From NCBI GenBank assembly GCA_021234155.1, contig JAJEKV010000168.1, forward strand, positions 184,001 through 248,000: a stretch of 64,000 bases of DNA, written 5' to 3'. The notes under the pieces were generated by a model, which searched no databases, was not told the DNA's origin, and saw nothing but the letters and a program-made list of their open reading frames with translations. Each line of letters opens with the position of its first letter. Position 1 is the first letter of the stretch. The position numbers and the translations under genes were made by a program. Shown here piece by piece: positions 11,867 through 23,942 of this stretch. The stretch comes from Isoetes taiwanensis (Eukaryota; Streptophyta; Lycopodiopsida; Isoetales; Isoetaceae).

Positions 11867-13176
11867 GGCATTTGAACACAATAACATTTGTCACTATGCA
11901 CGTGTCCTTATAGTTAATCCTTTGCACAGAAATCTTTCCAATCTTGTTCTTGCCGCGATTTTAACTTGCAATAAGTTTGATCACTTTGAGGTAAGACGAC
12001 AGTGGGAGCAGGTTTAAAGGTCATGGGATGTTCGTTTGAGGATGGTTGTGGGCCCCTTGATTGGCCATAGTTCAGATGGAGATGCTAGAAGAAGAGTGTG
12101 CATGTTCGAGGATTCTGCATCAGTAAAGGCAAGTGAAATTCCTATTGCATACCGTGGGATGGTTGGACACTAAGTGCTATGCAAAAAGGTGGTCGTGATG
12201 TGTATGGATTGCACGATCAAGACTTCATGCATAATGGAAAAACGTTGGTTAATCCTTTGGACAATGCAAGTAGAAGACTTTATTATGAAATGAGCTCGTG
12301 ACTTTAAATGACGTTTGGCTCGTCTTTGAATCATGCTAAGGAAACCATGGGTTGGCAGCCGAAGATGTGAAGAGGAAAGACAGAATTGGTGGGCTGCTCA
12401 ATGCCTTGCTTCTTGAAAAGTACAAACGTGCTTAAGACAACTTAGAGATGGAGAATACGGGCCTCCATTGGGAACTGAAATGTATTTGAGCATTGTTGCA
12501 TTGTACATAGACAATTTTCTTTCTCCTACAATGGATTTGCACTCAAGACTGAAGGCCGCTGCAACAATATCATTTTTCTTCAGGTTAGTACACATAATTA
12601 TACGATTTACCTCGTCTTGATTAGCATGCATGTCTGATACATCAATTGTTCCTTTTTGTGACAGATTATGGAAATAGTGGTTAAAACACCATTATGAGCA
12701 CTCTGTTACTAGAAATTTTATAAGTCAAGAAACTTTCATGGATGTTCAATTGTCATGCCATTACGTGGTGTTGCTCATCAGGTACTTTAGGGATTATTTT
12801 TGTACTCTCGAACTGCCATTGGATTGCACTGGTTCAGATGCATGCGAGAACTTCTTCTCGAAAGTGGGAGGCATGCTACGGAACGAAAGATCATATGATG
12901 GAGCTGATCTATTGGAAAGTGCTAGTGCACTAAAACATATTACAGAATTCCAAAAACTAGTCTATTGTTTCCAGCATCACATGCCAAACAAGAACACATT
13001 TGGAAAAAACTAGAGTATAATGTAGGTGGTGATGGAGAAGCTTTGAGATGTAACTTGGCAGATTTTAGCCTTGTGGATACGAATGAGAAGATCATAGCTA
13101 CTTTGAAGGAAGGACTTGCACATGCGCAGGAATTGTGTGCTCTTGTAGTTATTGCATGTTCAAGCAAAACAAAATG
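11867..13176 (+). pseudogene. Transposase-like gene, copy A (decayed, internally deleted)
   Basis: This is homologous along its length to copy B at 25470-26780. Shared blocks include HYARVLIVNPLH, CN(K/R)FDHFEVRRQW, the second-block DQDFMHNGK region, and the C-terminal TGSDACENFFSKVGG box (about 12831-12876). Frameshifts and stops are frequent. An intron matching the one in copy B is still visible (donor after ...TTCTTCAG near 12580, acceptor TGACAG near 12663). The 5' half is missing, cut at the microsatellite. After about 13176 the match jumps to the extreme 3' end of the copy B element (13188 onward), so the C-terminal part was deleted. Confidence 0.8.
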
Positions 13177-13187
13177 ATAAGTCCTTG

Positions 13188-13235
13188 CCATAATGACGTC
13201 CTTAAAAGACGAGCCCTACAATAAATTCTTTATCA
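13188..13235 (+). repeat. 3'-terminal block shared with copy B element
   Basis: CCATAATGACGTCCTTAAAA continues into a match with 28909-28950 for roughly 35 bp with few differences. Because the same block ends both elements, it probably marks the 3' terminus of this transposon family. I could not find a matching inverted copy at a 5' end. Confidence 0.6.
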
Positions 13236-13261
13236 TAATAGAATGTATTATTAGATTCTGG

Positions 13262-13311
13262 ATTCTCTCTCTCTCTCTCTCTCTCTCTCCCTCCCTCCCT
13301 CCCTCCCTCCT
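13262..13311. repeat. (CT)n / (CCCT)n microsatellite
   Basis: About 28 bp of CT repeat is followed by CCCT/CCTC units, immediately before LINE B begins. Confidence 0.95.
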
Positions 13312-13358
13312 TGGCGCTAATTTTGGGCGCCTAAGTTTTTCGTGAACACAACACAGGC

Positions 13359-14051
13359 ATGGCAAAAACCAGAAAAGACAAGCAAGAGTCAGAAGGGGCA
13401 CCTTCCAGTCCCGAACCTGGGGCAGAGATCTCCTTGACCACCATTTGGAAAGAAATATCTAGTTTCAGGCAGGAAGCGGCAGACCGAGAGGCTCTCTTGT
13501 TGGGAGAAATACGAAAGCTCAGAGAAGAAAATGAAACCCTGAGGGCAGATTACCAGCAGATAAGGAAGGAACTAGAGGTAATGAAGAATGACATTGAAGA
13601 ACTGCAGAATGAATCAGATCAGGAAGCCGAGGTCATGGAACTCCGGAATACTTTAGAACAGTTCATGGAAGCACAAGAAAGAAAAAGTAGAGCTCTGAAT
13701 CTCCGGATTGTGGGGTTACCAGAAAAGCCAGAAGAGAAAACCAAGGAATATGTTGAACAATTCTTCCAGGAGACTATGGGTGTCAAGGAAGCTGAAGTAT
13801 TTGATGCATTTCGGGTGGGCAGAAAAGAATCAGGAACCAGACATATAATCGTGAAATTCGTAAACAGAGAATCCAGATTGGCAGTCTTAAGAAACAGTCA
13901 CACTTTGAAGGGAAAGTTTACCTAGGTAAACGAAGATATGACCAAAGAGCAATTAGCTGAGAAGAAAATTGAGATTGCCAAATACAAGGAAGCCCGCCAA
14001 AATAACAAAAAGGCAAGATGGATCAAGGGCAAGGTTGTAGTTGAGGAATAG
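13359..14051 (+). pseudogene. LINE B ORF1, L1 ORF1p-like coiled-coil protein (one internal TAG)
   Basis: The ATG at 13359 gives MAKTRKDKQESEG, then a heptad-rich coiled coil (about residues 30-105: EIRKLREENETLRADYQQ, EVMELRNTLEQFMEAQERK). An RRM-like region follows (ALNLRIVGLPEKPEEKTKEY, VFDAFRVGRKESG, HIIVKFVNRESRL), and then a C-terminal domain (VNEDMTKEQLAEKKIEIAKY) interrupted by TAG at 13923-13925. This order (coiled coil, RRM, C-terminal domain) is that of animal L1 ORF1 proteins, which bind RNA as trimers. Reading through the TAG gives about 230 codons, ending at 14051, only 24 nt before the ORF2 ATG. Confidence 0.8.
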
Positions 14052-14075
14052 GAAAGATGGGAGGCACTCAGGATA

Positions 14076-17000
14076 ATGGTCTGGAACATAAACAAACTGA
14101 CCGAGACTAAGATCCTGAGTATGCAAGAGGAAATAAGGAACATCGATTTGCTGTGTTTTCTAGAAACCAAAGAGCATGATTTGTATGCATTACCTGACAT
14201 AGAAGGGTTCACAATGATAGCATCAGTTAAGAACAGGAGATTTACAGATATGGACATTGGAAATGGCGGTGTGGCATGCTATATCAGAGATGAATATCTA
14301 GATATAGTGATGGCGGTAAAAAAGGATGTAAACAACCAATATATATGGCTGCAGATTAAACAACTTAACAGTATGGTTTATATGGCAGCCTGCTACTTCG
14401 CTCCAAGACATAAACAGGCCTACTTGGATGGGGCTACAGGTGAAGATATGTTCTTTGAATTAGAACAAGATATCATAAATTTCCAGATGCAGGGGGATAT
14501 TATATTGGCAGGCGATTTCAATGGGAGAACAGGAAATATGCAAGCAACAATCCATACATGGGAAGGCGAACCCATTTGGTTCAAATCGATGGAGGAATCA
14601 GAAATTGATAGGCTGGGCTGGAGCAGACGGTCTGCTGATCCGACAACCACCAAATCCGGGCGTCAACTGCTAAATCTTTGCACAAATGCGGAACTCCTGG
14701 TATGTAATGGAATGAATCGATTCCCTAAATCTAAATCTTGTACATGCAGATCAAAAAGTGTGGTGGACTACCTTATCATATCCCAAAATGCATTGGAGTT
14801 AATTACAGAGTTCGAGGTTGGGAAAGAAAATCTGGAATCAGATCATGCATTCCTAACATTCGCTATAAGTGAGAGCAGATTACCATCTCTTGTGGAAAAT
14901 GATGTCCCGCAACCTATTTGTATGATCAGGCCTGCTATGGCAGATGCATACAGAGCATATATTGAGGAGCAAATAGAACAAAGTGCATGGAATGACATTG
15001 CTGCAGATATGCATAACCAGCTGATAAGAATAATAGCAGATGCCATACACCATTGTAAGCCAATCCGAGTGAAGAAAGGGCTTCCCTGCAAATCATGGTA
15101 TGATGAGGAATGTCGTACAGCTAAAAAACAATGGAAAGATAGCCAAGGAGAAGACATGAAAACTATGAGGAAGAAATATCAGCGAATTGTCAGGCAAAAG
15201 AAAAGACATTTTATCTTGTCAAAACAGGAGCTTTTGATCCAGCAATGTCATGCAGATCCGAAATCATATTGGAAAAATATGAAGCAGCATAAGCATAAAG
15301 ATCCTCCCATCTCTGCAGCCGAGCTTTGGAGTCAAGTCAAAAAGCTGTATTATGATGTTAACAGCCAAGCAATGCCAAAGGTAAAATCTGATCTGATTTT
15401 TACTGAAGAGGAGATTGCCGAAGGCATAAGCAAGCTTGCAAACGGGAAAGCAAAAGATCAAAATAAGCTGAGCGCAGAACATCTCAAATGGGCCGGGAAG
15501 AGCATATATACAATAATAACGCGTATGTTTAATGCAGCGATGCAACAAGGTTTCCCTAAGGATTGGCAACTGAACAGAATCGTCCCCATACACAAAAGTG
15601 GATCTATGCTGGATGGAAACAATTATCGCACTCTCATGGTAAGCAATTTATTTTCCAAACTTTTTGCTAGCATAGTAGAGAAGAAAATCAGTATATGGGC
15701 TGAACATAATGATAAGAGAGCCAAGACTCAGGCTGGTTTTCGTGCACATATGTCTACATTAGACCATCTGGTCACGCTAAAATGCATATTTGATACAGTA
15801 AAGGGCACAAAAAAACCAGTTTATGTTGCTTTTATTGACTTTCGTAAGGCATTTGATAAAGTTCCACGGAGCAAGCTATGGGAAAGAATGGAGTGCTTAC
15901 AAGTGCCTAAACAATTGACGATGCGGTCAGGGATACTATATGAAAAAGTTTTGGTGCGATTATCGATGCCCTTCAAAGCGAAGTTCGGATGTGACTAAAA
16001 AGTAACATTGGTGTGAAACAAGGATGCCCCTTGTCTCCTACGATTTTTGGTCTTTTCATAGACAATCTTGAGGAGTGGCTGGAAGATAATTGCGATGGCG
16101 GCACGGAGATATATGGGTATGTCATCCAATTGCTTCTGTATGCAGATGATGTAGTGCTTTTTGCACGCTCGCAGGTACACATGCAACAGCTATTGGGCCA
16201 TTTGGGCATTTTCTGTGACATGACAGGAATGCAAGTCAATCTAGAAAAAACTAAGATCATGACGGTTGGTGCTCTTAAACAGGAATGTGGCTTTAAATAT
16301 AAGGAGGATATAGTGGAGACATGTGAAGCATACAAATACCTTGGGCTTGTCATAAGCAGGAACCACAAATGGAATGCGTGCATAGCACAAAGGGTAGAAA
16401 GTGGACAGAAAGCGCTATATTCTATGCAAAGCACATGCAGGAAGTCTCACATTTGGGCGTGGGCTCTTAAGAGCAAGCTATATGAGGCATTGGTTCAAAG
16501 TACAATACTTTATGGGGCTGAAATTTGGGGGCCGAGGGCATCCACAAAGGTGCCTATGGGAAGATATAGAGCGGGTGCACAAGAAATTCCTAAGACTAGA
16601 GCTAGGAGTAAAGGCACAAACACCATACCCGATGATGTTAGCTGAGTGTGGTCTTATGACACTTGAAGGGGAAGCGCTGCTTAAGTGCATTAAGTACTTA
16701 ATTAAGGTTAAGAAGATGAATAACACTCGCATTCCCTATCATGCCATGTTGAGTACCGAAAGGAAAGGATGGTATGCTGATGTTATTAAATGGTTTTCCA
16801 AGTGGGATATTGTTTGGGAAGATGTCCCCCAAAATGATGGTTTAAGAGCATGGGTTTATGAAAAGGTTAAGAGGAGACTTTGGTCAAATCCAAAAACGAA
16901 GATGCTACTGTACAAGATGCATATGAATCCCTCACTAGAGATTGCTGCATACTTAAGGGAAAACATATCCGTGAGAAAAAGACACACTATCGCCAGGATC

Positions 17001-17358
17001 TGACTTAGTTCACACCACCTTGGGGTGGAAGTTGGACGTTGGGGACTATCCCAAGACATCCGAGGTGCTTTGCAAGGTCTGTGGTCAAGATGACATCGAA
17101 GATGAAGAACACGTTATACTTAAGTGCCCAGCATATAGCATGATTCGAGATAGGCATGGCACACATTCACCTGACCTGGGTACATTCTTTGAATTGGATG
17201 GAAACAGAATTGGATCTTTCTTAATTGAGACACTACAATTAAGAGAGAGATGTACAAAAGATGTGAATACAATGTTGAATGAAGATGAAAATTGGAGTGA
17301 GAGTGAGGAATTAGATGAGGAAATGGAGACTCATCTAATATTTTATGATGTAAATTAA
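14076..17358 (+). pseudogene. LINE B ORF2: endonuclease and reverse transcriptase
   Basis: The long first frame (14076-15998, 640 codons) holds an AP-type endonuclease with recognisable catalytic motifs (MVWNINKL, CFLETKE, ILAGDFNGRTG, VVDYLIIS, LESDHAFL). The RT start follows (NRIVPIHKSG, FIDFRKAFDKVP). A frameshift near 15960-16010 moves to frame 16013-16645 with GVKQGCPLSPTIFGLF and LLYADDVVLFA. A second near 16560 moves to 16401-17003, and a last segment (17020-17358) carries the C-terminal CKVCGQDDIEDEEHVILKC. The catalytic residues are all present, so damage is limited to about three frame breaks. Confidence 0.88.
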
Positions 17359-17420
17359 TTTTCTTGTCTTATAGGCCTGAGAGGCCTCCCAAAAAGACGT
17401 AATACAATTCACTTCACTTC

Positions 17421-17549
<129 letters not shown>

Positions 17550-17572
17550 CACATGCCCCAAAAATTTTTATC

Positions 17573-17620
17573 TCTCGTGCTATACGGCGAGAGACAATTT
17601 TTATACCGTATAGCATGAGA
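17573..17620. repeat. Inverted repeat (15-bp stem, 18-nt loop)
   Basis: TCTCGTGCTATACGG (17573-17587) pairs with CCGTATAGCATGAGA (17606-17620) with one mismatch. More TCTCTCG/GAGAGAC words follow to 17645. Its function is unknown; it could be a terminal structure of an element. Confidence 0.7.
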
Positions 17621-18564
17621 GACAATGAGAGACAATTATCTCTCGTTGTCTAACAAGGCCGGTTAAGGGCCTGGATTTCCTAGCTAACGATTTTCCAGGA
17701 TCTCTCTTTTTTGGGATCCCCTGTTTACGCTTGCCGCCTGCGCTAAAGCTTGATCGCCATCATGCACTGGCCGGAGAAGCAAGATGCTTCAATTGAGCTC
17801 GGGATCAAAAAATCCCCCAAACAGACCGCAAAAAATCCCCCAAGCAGACCGCAAAAAATCTCAGTCTGCAAAAAATCCCTCAAGCAGACCGCACAGGAAT
17901 CTAAAGCTACTTTGTTTCCGCGCCTTGTTCTAAGCAGAGCATGTTTTTTCGATTTTGTTCCTGGTTTGAAGTGATGTTCTTAGTTCTGTTCTTAATTTTG
18001 TTGTGAAGCTTGCCTCTGTGATGCTATTTGAAGTGATCATTTGGATAAATTATGCAATAAGATTGTCTTGTAAATACGTGGTACTCTTGAAATGATCTAC
18101 TTGCTTATGTATGTCCACTGTCATGTGCATCCTTGCATCTATCAGATACAGTGTGATCATAAGGGTTTTCTGTTAATCTGTTGGTTGACTTATCATTCCA
18201 GGCCTTTCGAGCATCGTTTTCTGATTTATTACCCGAAGCTTATACTTTCTGCAGCTTCCCGTGAAATATTTGAAGCTCATCACACATGGCAATCCATAAG
18301 ACCATGGCACATGATAGCATGAATAATAGGACTGGCCTAAAAGGAAGGAACCTTTACCAGGTGCAGTCTGGATGTTCACAACAGTTTTTCTACTGGATTC
18401 TTCAGTTCTCTGCAAACAACTGCATACTGGATCGTAAAATTTCAGAAATATGGCGTTTAACTTCATTCAGAAAACAAAACATTAAATTGGCCTCTTACTG
18501 TCTGAACTCCAGAAGTGACGGGGATTGAAGCAACGAACCCACCTGTATAGATAGGTCTCATTTA
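17621..18564. other. No gene recognised; 23-bp tandem repeat at 17806-17891
   Basis: The only clear structure is a short tandem array built on CAAAAAATCCCCCAA(A/G)CAG, four units, the third shortened. Short open frames here show no family resemblance. Confidence 0.7.
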
Positions 18565-18722
18565 ATTGCAGATGATTCTCGAGCTTTCATTCTCGAACAT
18601 AAGCCCTGTTATTGCAGATGATTCTCGAGCTTTCCTTCTCGAACATAAATCCTGTTATTGCAGATAATTCTCGAGCGAACCTTCTCGAACATAAGCCCTG
18701 TTATTGCAGATGATTCTTGAGC
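18565..18722. repeat. 46-bp tandem repeat, about 3.4 copies
   Basis: Units start at 18565, 18611, 18657 and 18703 (partial). Each reads ATTGCAGATGATTCTCGAGC, then ...TTCTCGAACATAA..CCTGTT, with two to four differences between units. Each carries the self-complementary word CTCGAG. Confidence 0.95.
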
Positions 18723-21271
18723 TATGATGCCTGTAGAAGCTGCAGCGGCCAGCAAGCTTTAGATATGGAGATCTGGCTTCGCACTAGCAGAAGGAAGATG
18801 GATTGAAGAGGATTGCAGAGAGGCGGGACGGATCAAGCGCTCCTCATATTAGGAGCTCACGCAAAGAACAGGGGGTTTTAAAATTGGGGCAGAGTTTTTG
18901 GGCGCCCCAAAACATTTAACCGGCAGTTATGCTAAACTGCAAAAAATATATGGGAATGCCCCTAACCATAGTTAGGGGTAAATTGTCTCTCGGGGGGAGA
19001 GTCAAAAATTTGTCTCTCCCCTTATCTCTCGTCATCTCCCATCTCTCCCCATCTCTTGTTTTGTACTCATGCTCACACTTGGATTTGAACACAGATATAC
19101 AAGCACAATTCATTTGAGTGCACATTATGAAGTGGAGATTTGAAGACCAAGGTGAGGACATTCAACGAAAATCACATAAGCATGCTAAGGAAGGTGATTC
19201 AAGCAAGACAACTTTGAAGTTTTGAAGACTCCTTGAGGTCTTCTTGGTATATGATGTTTTCATTTGAGTTCTTAGCATAACTATATGCAAATTATATGCA
19301 TTGGCATTGAAATTGACCCATATCATCACTCAAAATGGGCAAGTCATCATACACATCACCTTCATTGCCATGTCACATCACACACGTGTCACCCCATTGA
19401 AAGTTCTATTCTTTTCAAGGATTCTTAAGTTCATAAAGGTGACATGTTATCTTGCCACATCATTATCATCACCAACACCTCCACATCATCATCCACATGT
19501 CACACTCATCATCTCCACCTCATCACATGTTTTGACTAGAAACATATTCCTTGCCAAGTTGTTTGCCACCTCATCATCCCTTTTGCCATGTCATCCTCAT
19601 CTTGCCAACTCATCTTGCCTACTTGCCACCTCACTATTTCCATGCTCATTCTAAGCCAAAAATGAGAAATCTGATTTTGCAAAAAAGATTCCATCATCAC
19701 GGAGAGCATAAAAAATATTCTTTTTGCAAAAAAGAATTTTCAAAAATATGTTCATTTGGGCCTTTTGATTTCTTGGGAAATGTGCCAGGCTATATTTTAA
19801 AAAAAAAAAATTTCCTATCTACCCCCCCCTCTTCCCCAAAAGCCTAGATTCCCCGTCCAATCACCCCCCCGCCACGTGGTATATCCAGGCGTATGGGGCG
19901 GTGGAGGTACCAAGGCCCACGTGGATATAGCAGTGAATATTAATAATATTGGATTTGTTATTGCTTATATACCTTGGTCCTCCCTTTTGAATTTGGCCTG
20001 TGGGATATCTCGAGCTGTTTTGCCAAGAACCCAAATTGACAGTAATGTCAAGATCCGACAAATTAACCCAACCACCCAATCATGACCTTTAACCATCGGG
20101 TCGGCCTGTTTTGCGCCAAGAACTCATCAATTAAACTAAAAAACAAAAATCTAGCCCGGATTTGCCAAGAACAGGACTGAACAGGGGATTTGAAAAGGGG
20201 GAAAATGGCTCAGAGTTTTTCTCGAGGGCTTTGAGGCGAAGAACTTGAATTTGCCTTGCACAGATCAGATTATGCATGAATTACTGACAATTTCTGTGAA
20301 TTACCTGACTGTATACCTTATTTGATCCTGTGCCCAAGACACCGAGCTTGGGATTACCATTACTTGCTGTGTGATTCTTTGGTGAATGAAAATCCGATCC
20401 TTGTGGAAACTTTTGTGAATGATTTCTGTTGATTTTGTGTATGGCATCATGAAGATATAACAGTTGACCCTTGCATTGAAGCACGAGAAAAATAGCAAAA
20501 ACTATAGCATGCAAGCATCTATAGCATAGGTTAATGATGATCAGAGTGCCTGCATAATTTTTTGATAGAAATTTGCACTTGCATAACTAGATCAATGATC
20601 TACTCATACTAGTCCATACTTGCAATTTCCTAAGGTGGTTTGCATCCTTTCACTTGCAAAGGCATACTTAGCATAGGTACCTACTCCAAAAGACAAAAAG
20701 AACACTCAAGCATCAGATAGCTCAAAATTTGCTTACTGTTCTTAATTTGTAGCAGTCTGTCAGACCTAAACTCAAACTTCCAGAAAAATTAGCACATCTC
20801 TTTGCAAAGGACATGCTTGACCATTGTGTGCAGACATTTTGAGAGAAGATCCAAGCATCAAATCCCAAAAAGAAACTGCCTTTGTCGAGTTACAAAATTC
20901 CACTCTCTGCCAGGGATATTGACCAAATTTTGACCTAGTCAGGAGTGCATTTTTTAGTGATTTGCACTGATCAAAATTTGTCTGACTTTAAACCCAACAT
21001 CCTTCAGGATCTTAAGTAGCTCTAACATCAAAAATTACAACCAGACTCACTCTGGTGTGCATTTGGCATCTATTCTTGCAAGGCAGACTTTTTTCTCTTT
21101 TGGGAAAGTGGTTAAAAATTATTATTTGAGCTTTCTACTTGGTTTTTTTCCACACAGAGTGGTTGCCTTAAGCAACCTGGAGGTTTTAAACCACTGAGGT
21201 TGAAGATTTTGCCAGGAACACCTTCAACATTTTGGAGGTTCTACCGAGATTATTTCCTGGAATTTGAACTC
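18723..21271. other. No gene recognised; probable leader of the following retroelement
   Basis: 18723-20200 contains low-complexity stretches (CATCATC-rich 19460-19640, an A-run near 19797-19810, a C-run near 19823) and no coding signal. 20200-21271 precedes the gag at 21272 and may be its LTR or leader. I found neither a primer binding site nor a paired LTR. Confidence 0.5.
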
Positions 21272-23103
21272 ATGGCTCCCAGGAGAAATAATGAAGCATC
21301 TGAGCATGCTGAAGCACAGGAGAATCATGAAGTCTCTGCTGTAGCACCAGGAGTAAGTATACAAGCAAATACAGGTATGTCTTGCCATTATTTTGAGCTG
21401 AATATGGCAATTCCTGTTCCTACTTTTGATCCAAGCATGAATGCTAACAATTTTCTGAAAACTTTTGAGGAATATGGACACAAGAAAGGTTGTAAGTTTT
21501 CTGAGTTTAAAAAGTGTTTCAAAAATGATGAGGCCAGAGCTTGGCTTGAATATATTATGCGTCTAGGAGCTAACTCATGGGATGAATTAGTCAAGAAATT
21601 CTTGGCAACACTTGGTAAGCTGTTAGATCCTCAGGATTTGATTTTTGAACTACAAACCTTTCATATTAAACATGGTGAGAGTGTGCACCAATATGTGGAG
21701 AGATTTAATCTTTATCTTGTTAAGTGTCAAATTAACCAGGTTCCCAATCACACCTTGCATCTTGTAGCATCATTTATCAGAGGTCTGAGCAGCAGACCAA
21801 GAGTACACAAGAAGATGCTCAAGATCCAAAAACAAGAAGGGTTTGACATAATACATAAGGCTTTCACTAAAGCCACTGAAATTGCAGATATGATTTCTTA
21901 TCTTCCTGATGATATACACTCACCTCATGATCCTTTCTTTCCAGATTATGAGCAAGAATACATGGGACCAGGATCTGTACCAGTCTATGCTGTTCAAAAA
22001 GAAAAGAAGAAGTAAAAAATGGAAGATGCTGAGGATCCTATAGCTGATGTGATAGCTGAAATAAATAAAGTATCTGAGGCTCTAGTTGAAGTGACCAAAC
22101 AACTTCAAGAAATGAAAAATTCCAGACCAAAGAAAAGAATATATCCCCCTTGTGCTCACTATTTGAGAAACACTCACTCATCTGTCTACAGCCAATATAG
22201 ACCATGCACAAAATGTGGTAAAAGAGGGCATTTTGGTAAGGAATGTGCATTTTGCAAAGCAATAGGACACTATGAAGATAGATACAGTGTAAAAGAGTAT
22301 TTTGCTAGGCAAGAAAAGTCTAAATCTAATGAGCAAAGTGCTTTTGTCAGGTTTGTGCAGAAGATTGAAGAACATGAGGAAATCATGGCTGTATATACAA
22401 GAAGGATGAACAATGCAAAGGACAAATAACCAGCACAAGCCAATGAGGAGGTCAATGTCATGGGGCATAGAGAAATTGAGCAAAACATGGTTGTACCACC
22501 TCCCCCTTGTCAGAAATATTTGAAAAAAGACAGAGAAAGTGAGGATTTTGAGTATTTACTTAAGAATTCAAAAATCAGTGTTGATTTGTTGACTCTGCTT
22601 AAGATAGCCCCCTCTTACAGAAAGAAAGTTCTGAATTTAACCAAGGAGGATGAATTTGCTCTAACCAATCATATTGAGGAGCACATGCTAACTCAGGAAG
22701 ATTATGACCCAAGAGCTTTGACTTGTGTTGTTAGAATGGGCAAAAAGATCCTGATCAAGGTCCTATTAGATGGAGGATCACCTCTTAATGTGATGCCCCA
22801 TCACATTATGAGAATGTGTGGCCTTGAGATAGACAAGAAGGCTCCAATGGTTTTAAAATCCTTCTCAAACGCCATCCTATGGGAATAATCAGTAATATGC
22901 CAATTGATGTAGAAGGTATAGTTGTTGCATCTAACTTTGTGGTTGTTGCTTTTGAAGGAATAGAGGAGAAGTCAGATATTTATGATCTGCTTTTGGGAAG
23001 AAAATGGATGTCCACAGTTGATGCCAGGGTGTGGCCAAAAGGAGAATGCACTATCTCAAATGGTAAGAGAAGGGTAACACTCTACAACAAGGTACTTAGG
23101 TAG
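21272..23103 (+). pseudogene. Ty3-type gag, nucleocapsid and protease remnant
   Basis: The ATG at 21272 starts MAPRRNNEASEHAEA. A retrotransposon gag core follows (ARAWLEYIMRLGANSWDELVKKFL, HQYVERFNLYLVKCQ). A TAA at 22013 interrupts, and the same frame continues into a nucleocapsid with CTKCGKRGHFGKEC (CX2CX4HX4C) and a second partial knuckle (CAFCKAIGHYEDRY). A second in-frame TAA lies at 22427, and then an aspartic-protease region begins with VLLDGGSPLNVMP, the DGGS form common in plant elements. A frameshift near 22875 leads to the protease C-terminal part (YDLLLGRKWM). The order gag-NC-PR is kept, with two nonsense codons and one frameshift. Confidence 0.85.
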
Positions 23104-23254
23104 GTGAGTTTGAAGCTTTGAACTTCATTGAAGAAGATATTCTGCTGTCAAATCCCTGTGGAGAGTTTGAGCTGAATACAATGATCAAATGCTGAACTTA
23201 GAATCTCCTATGCAGATAACTCTGCCAAAACAAGAGAATTTTGCTTACTTATAG

Positions 23255-23807
23255 TTTGATGGTGGTGTCTCTAAAAGATTAAGTGTGGCTTCCTCTGCTG
23301 CTATTCTTAGAGATTCTTCTAATAGGTTGCTTGCAAAAGCTAATACAACCTCAAATATGGCAGAATACAAGGCCCTGATAGTAGGCCTTCAAGAAGCCAA
23401 AAATTTGAACATTAATGAAATTGTTATTTTTGGAGATGCATGCAGATATTGGGTGAATACCAGGCAAAAAATGAAGACATGATCTTACTTAGGGATCAAG
23501 CTATGGGAGAATTGACAAACTTCAAGACTTGGAATTATGTCACGTGCCAAGGGAGCAGAATTGTGAAGTTGATTCATTATGCAGAAGTGTCCTGCTCGAG
23601 CATTTGGCAGAGGGAGCAATTCAAGAAAAAGACGTGGAAAAAAATAATCTGCAACAACTCTATCCTATTCTGGTAATGAATGCAAGTGAGGAAAAGCAGG
23701 TAAAGGAGGTAAAACTGAATAAAAAGGGTCTAGATAGAGTTTTATATGTTGGTGATTTGTTCAAAGAAGAGGATGAGTCTTTTGTTACCAAGTTGTTTGA
23801 TGAATGA
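23255..23807 (+). pseudogene. RNase H domain following directly after protease (no RT)
   Basis: FDGGVSKRLSVASSAAILRD begins directly after a TAG at 23252. The motif acids of a type-I RNase H are visible: D in FDGG, E in MAEYKAL, D in IFGDA. After two frame changes near 23440-23530 the closing motif HVPREQNCEVDSL is readable. Only about 150 bp separate this from the protease end, so the reverse transcriptase domain that should lie between them is missing. No integrase is seen downstream. This is a non-autonomous or deleted derivative of a Ty3-type element. Confidence 0.75.
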
Positions 23808-23942
23808 AAATATATCTTTGCCTGAGAGTATGATGAATTGGTTGGTGTTGATAAAGAAATATGTGAGTTTGAAATAAAAATCAAGGAAGGTATGAAAGCT
23901 CAGAAGAATTAGTTTCAAGAAGAAACTAGAATTTTTGATGTT

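Larger units (their letters stand above)
13312..17407 (+). mobile_element. LINE B, near full length, coiled-coil ORF1
   Basis: This non-LTR element has a short 5' leader, ORF1 (13359-14051), ORF2 (14076-17358) and a short 3' tail that ends in CACTT units and passes into a long CT repeat. It contrasts with the zinc-knuckle LINE at 390-8204: here ORF1 is an L1 ORF1p-like coiled coil, and ORF2 ends in a different cysteine motif. Family members in this window carry different simple tails (ATA, CACTT/CT, ATTCT). Confidence 0.88.

Noticed and set aside
18565-18722. Possible CRISPR-like array
   Set aside because: Units are directly adjacent with no unique spacers, and the genome is eukaryotic.
19300-19660. 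Serine/histidine-rich plus-strand frame
   Set aside because: Arises from a CATCATC-rich low-complexity stretch; no conserved pattern.
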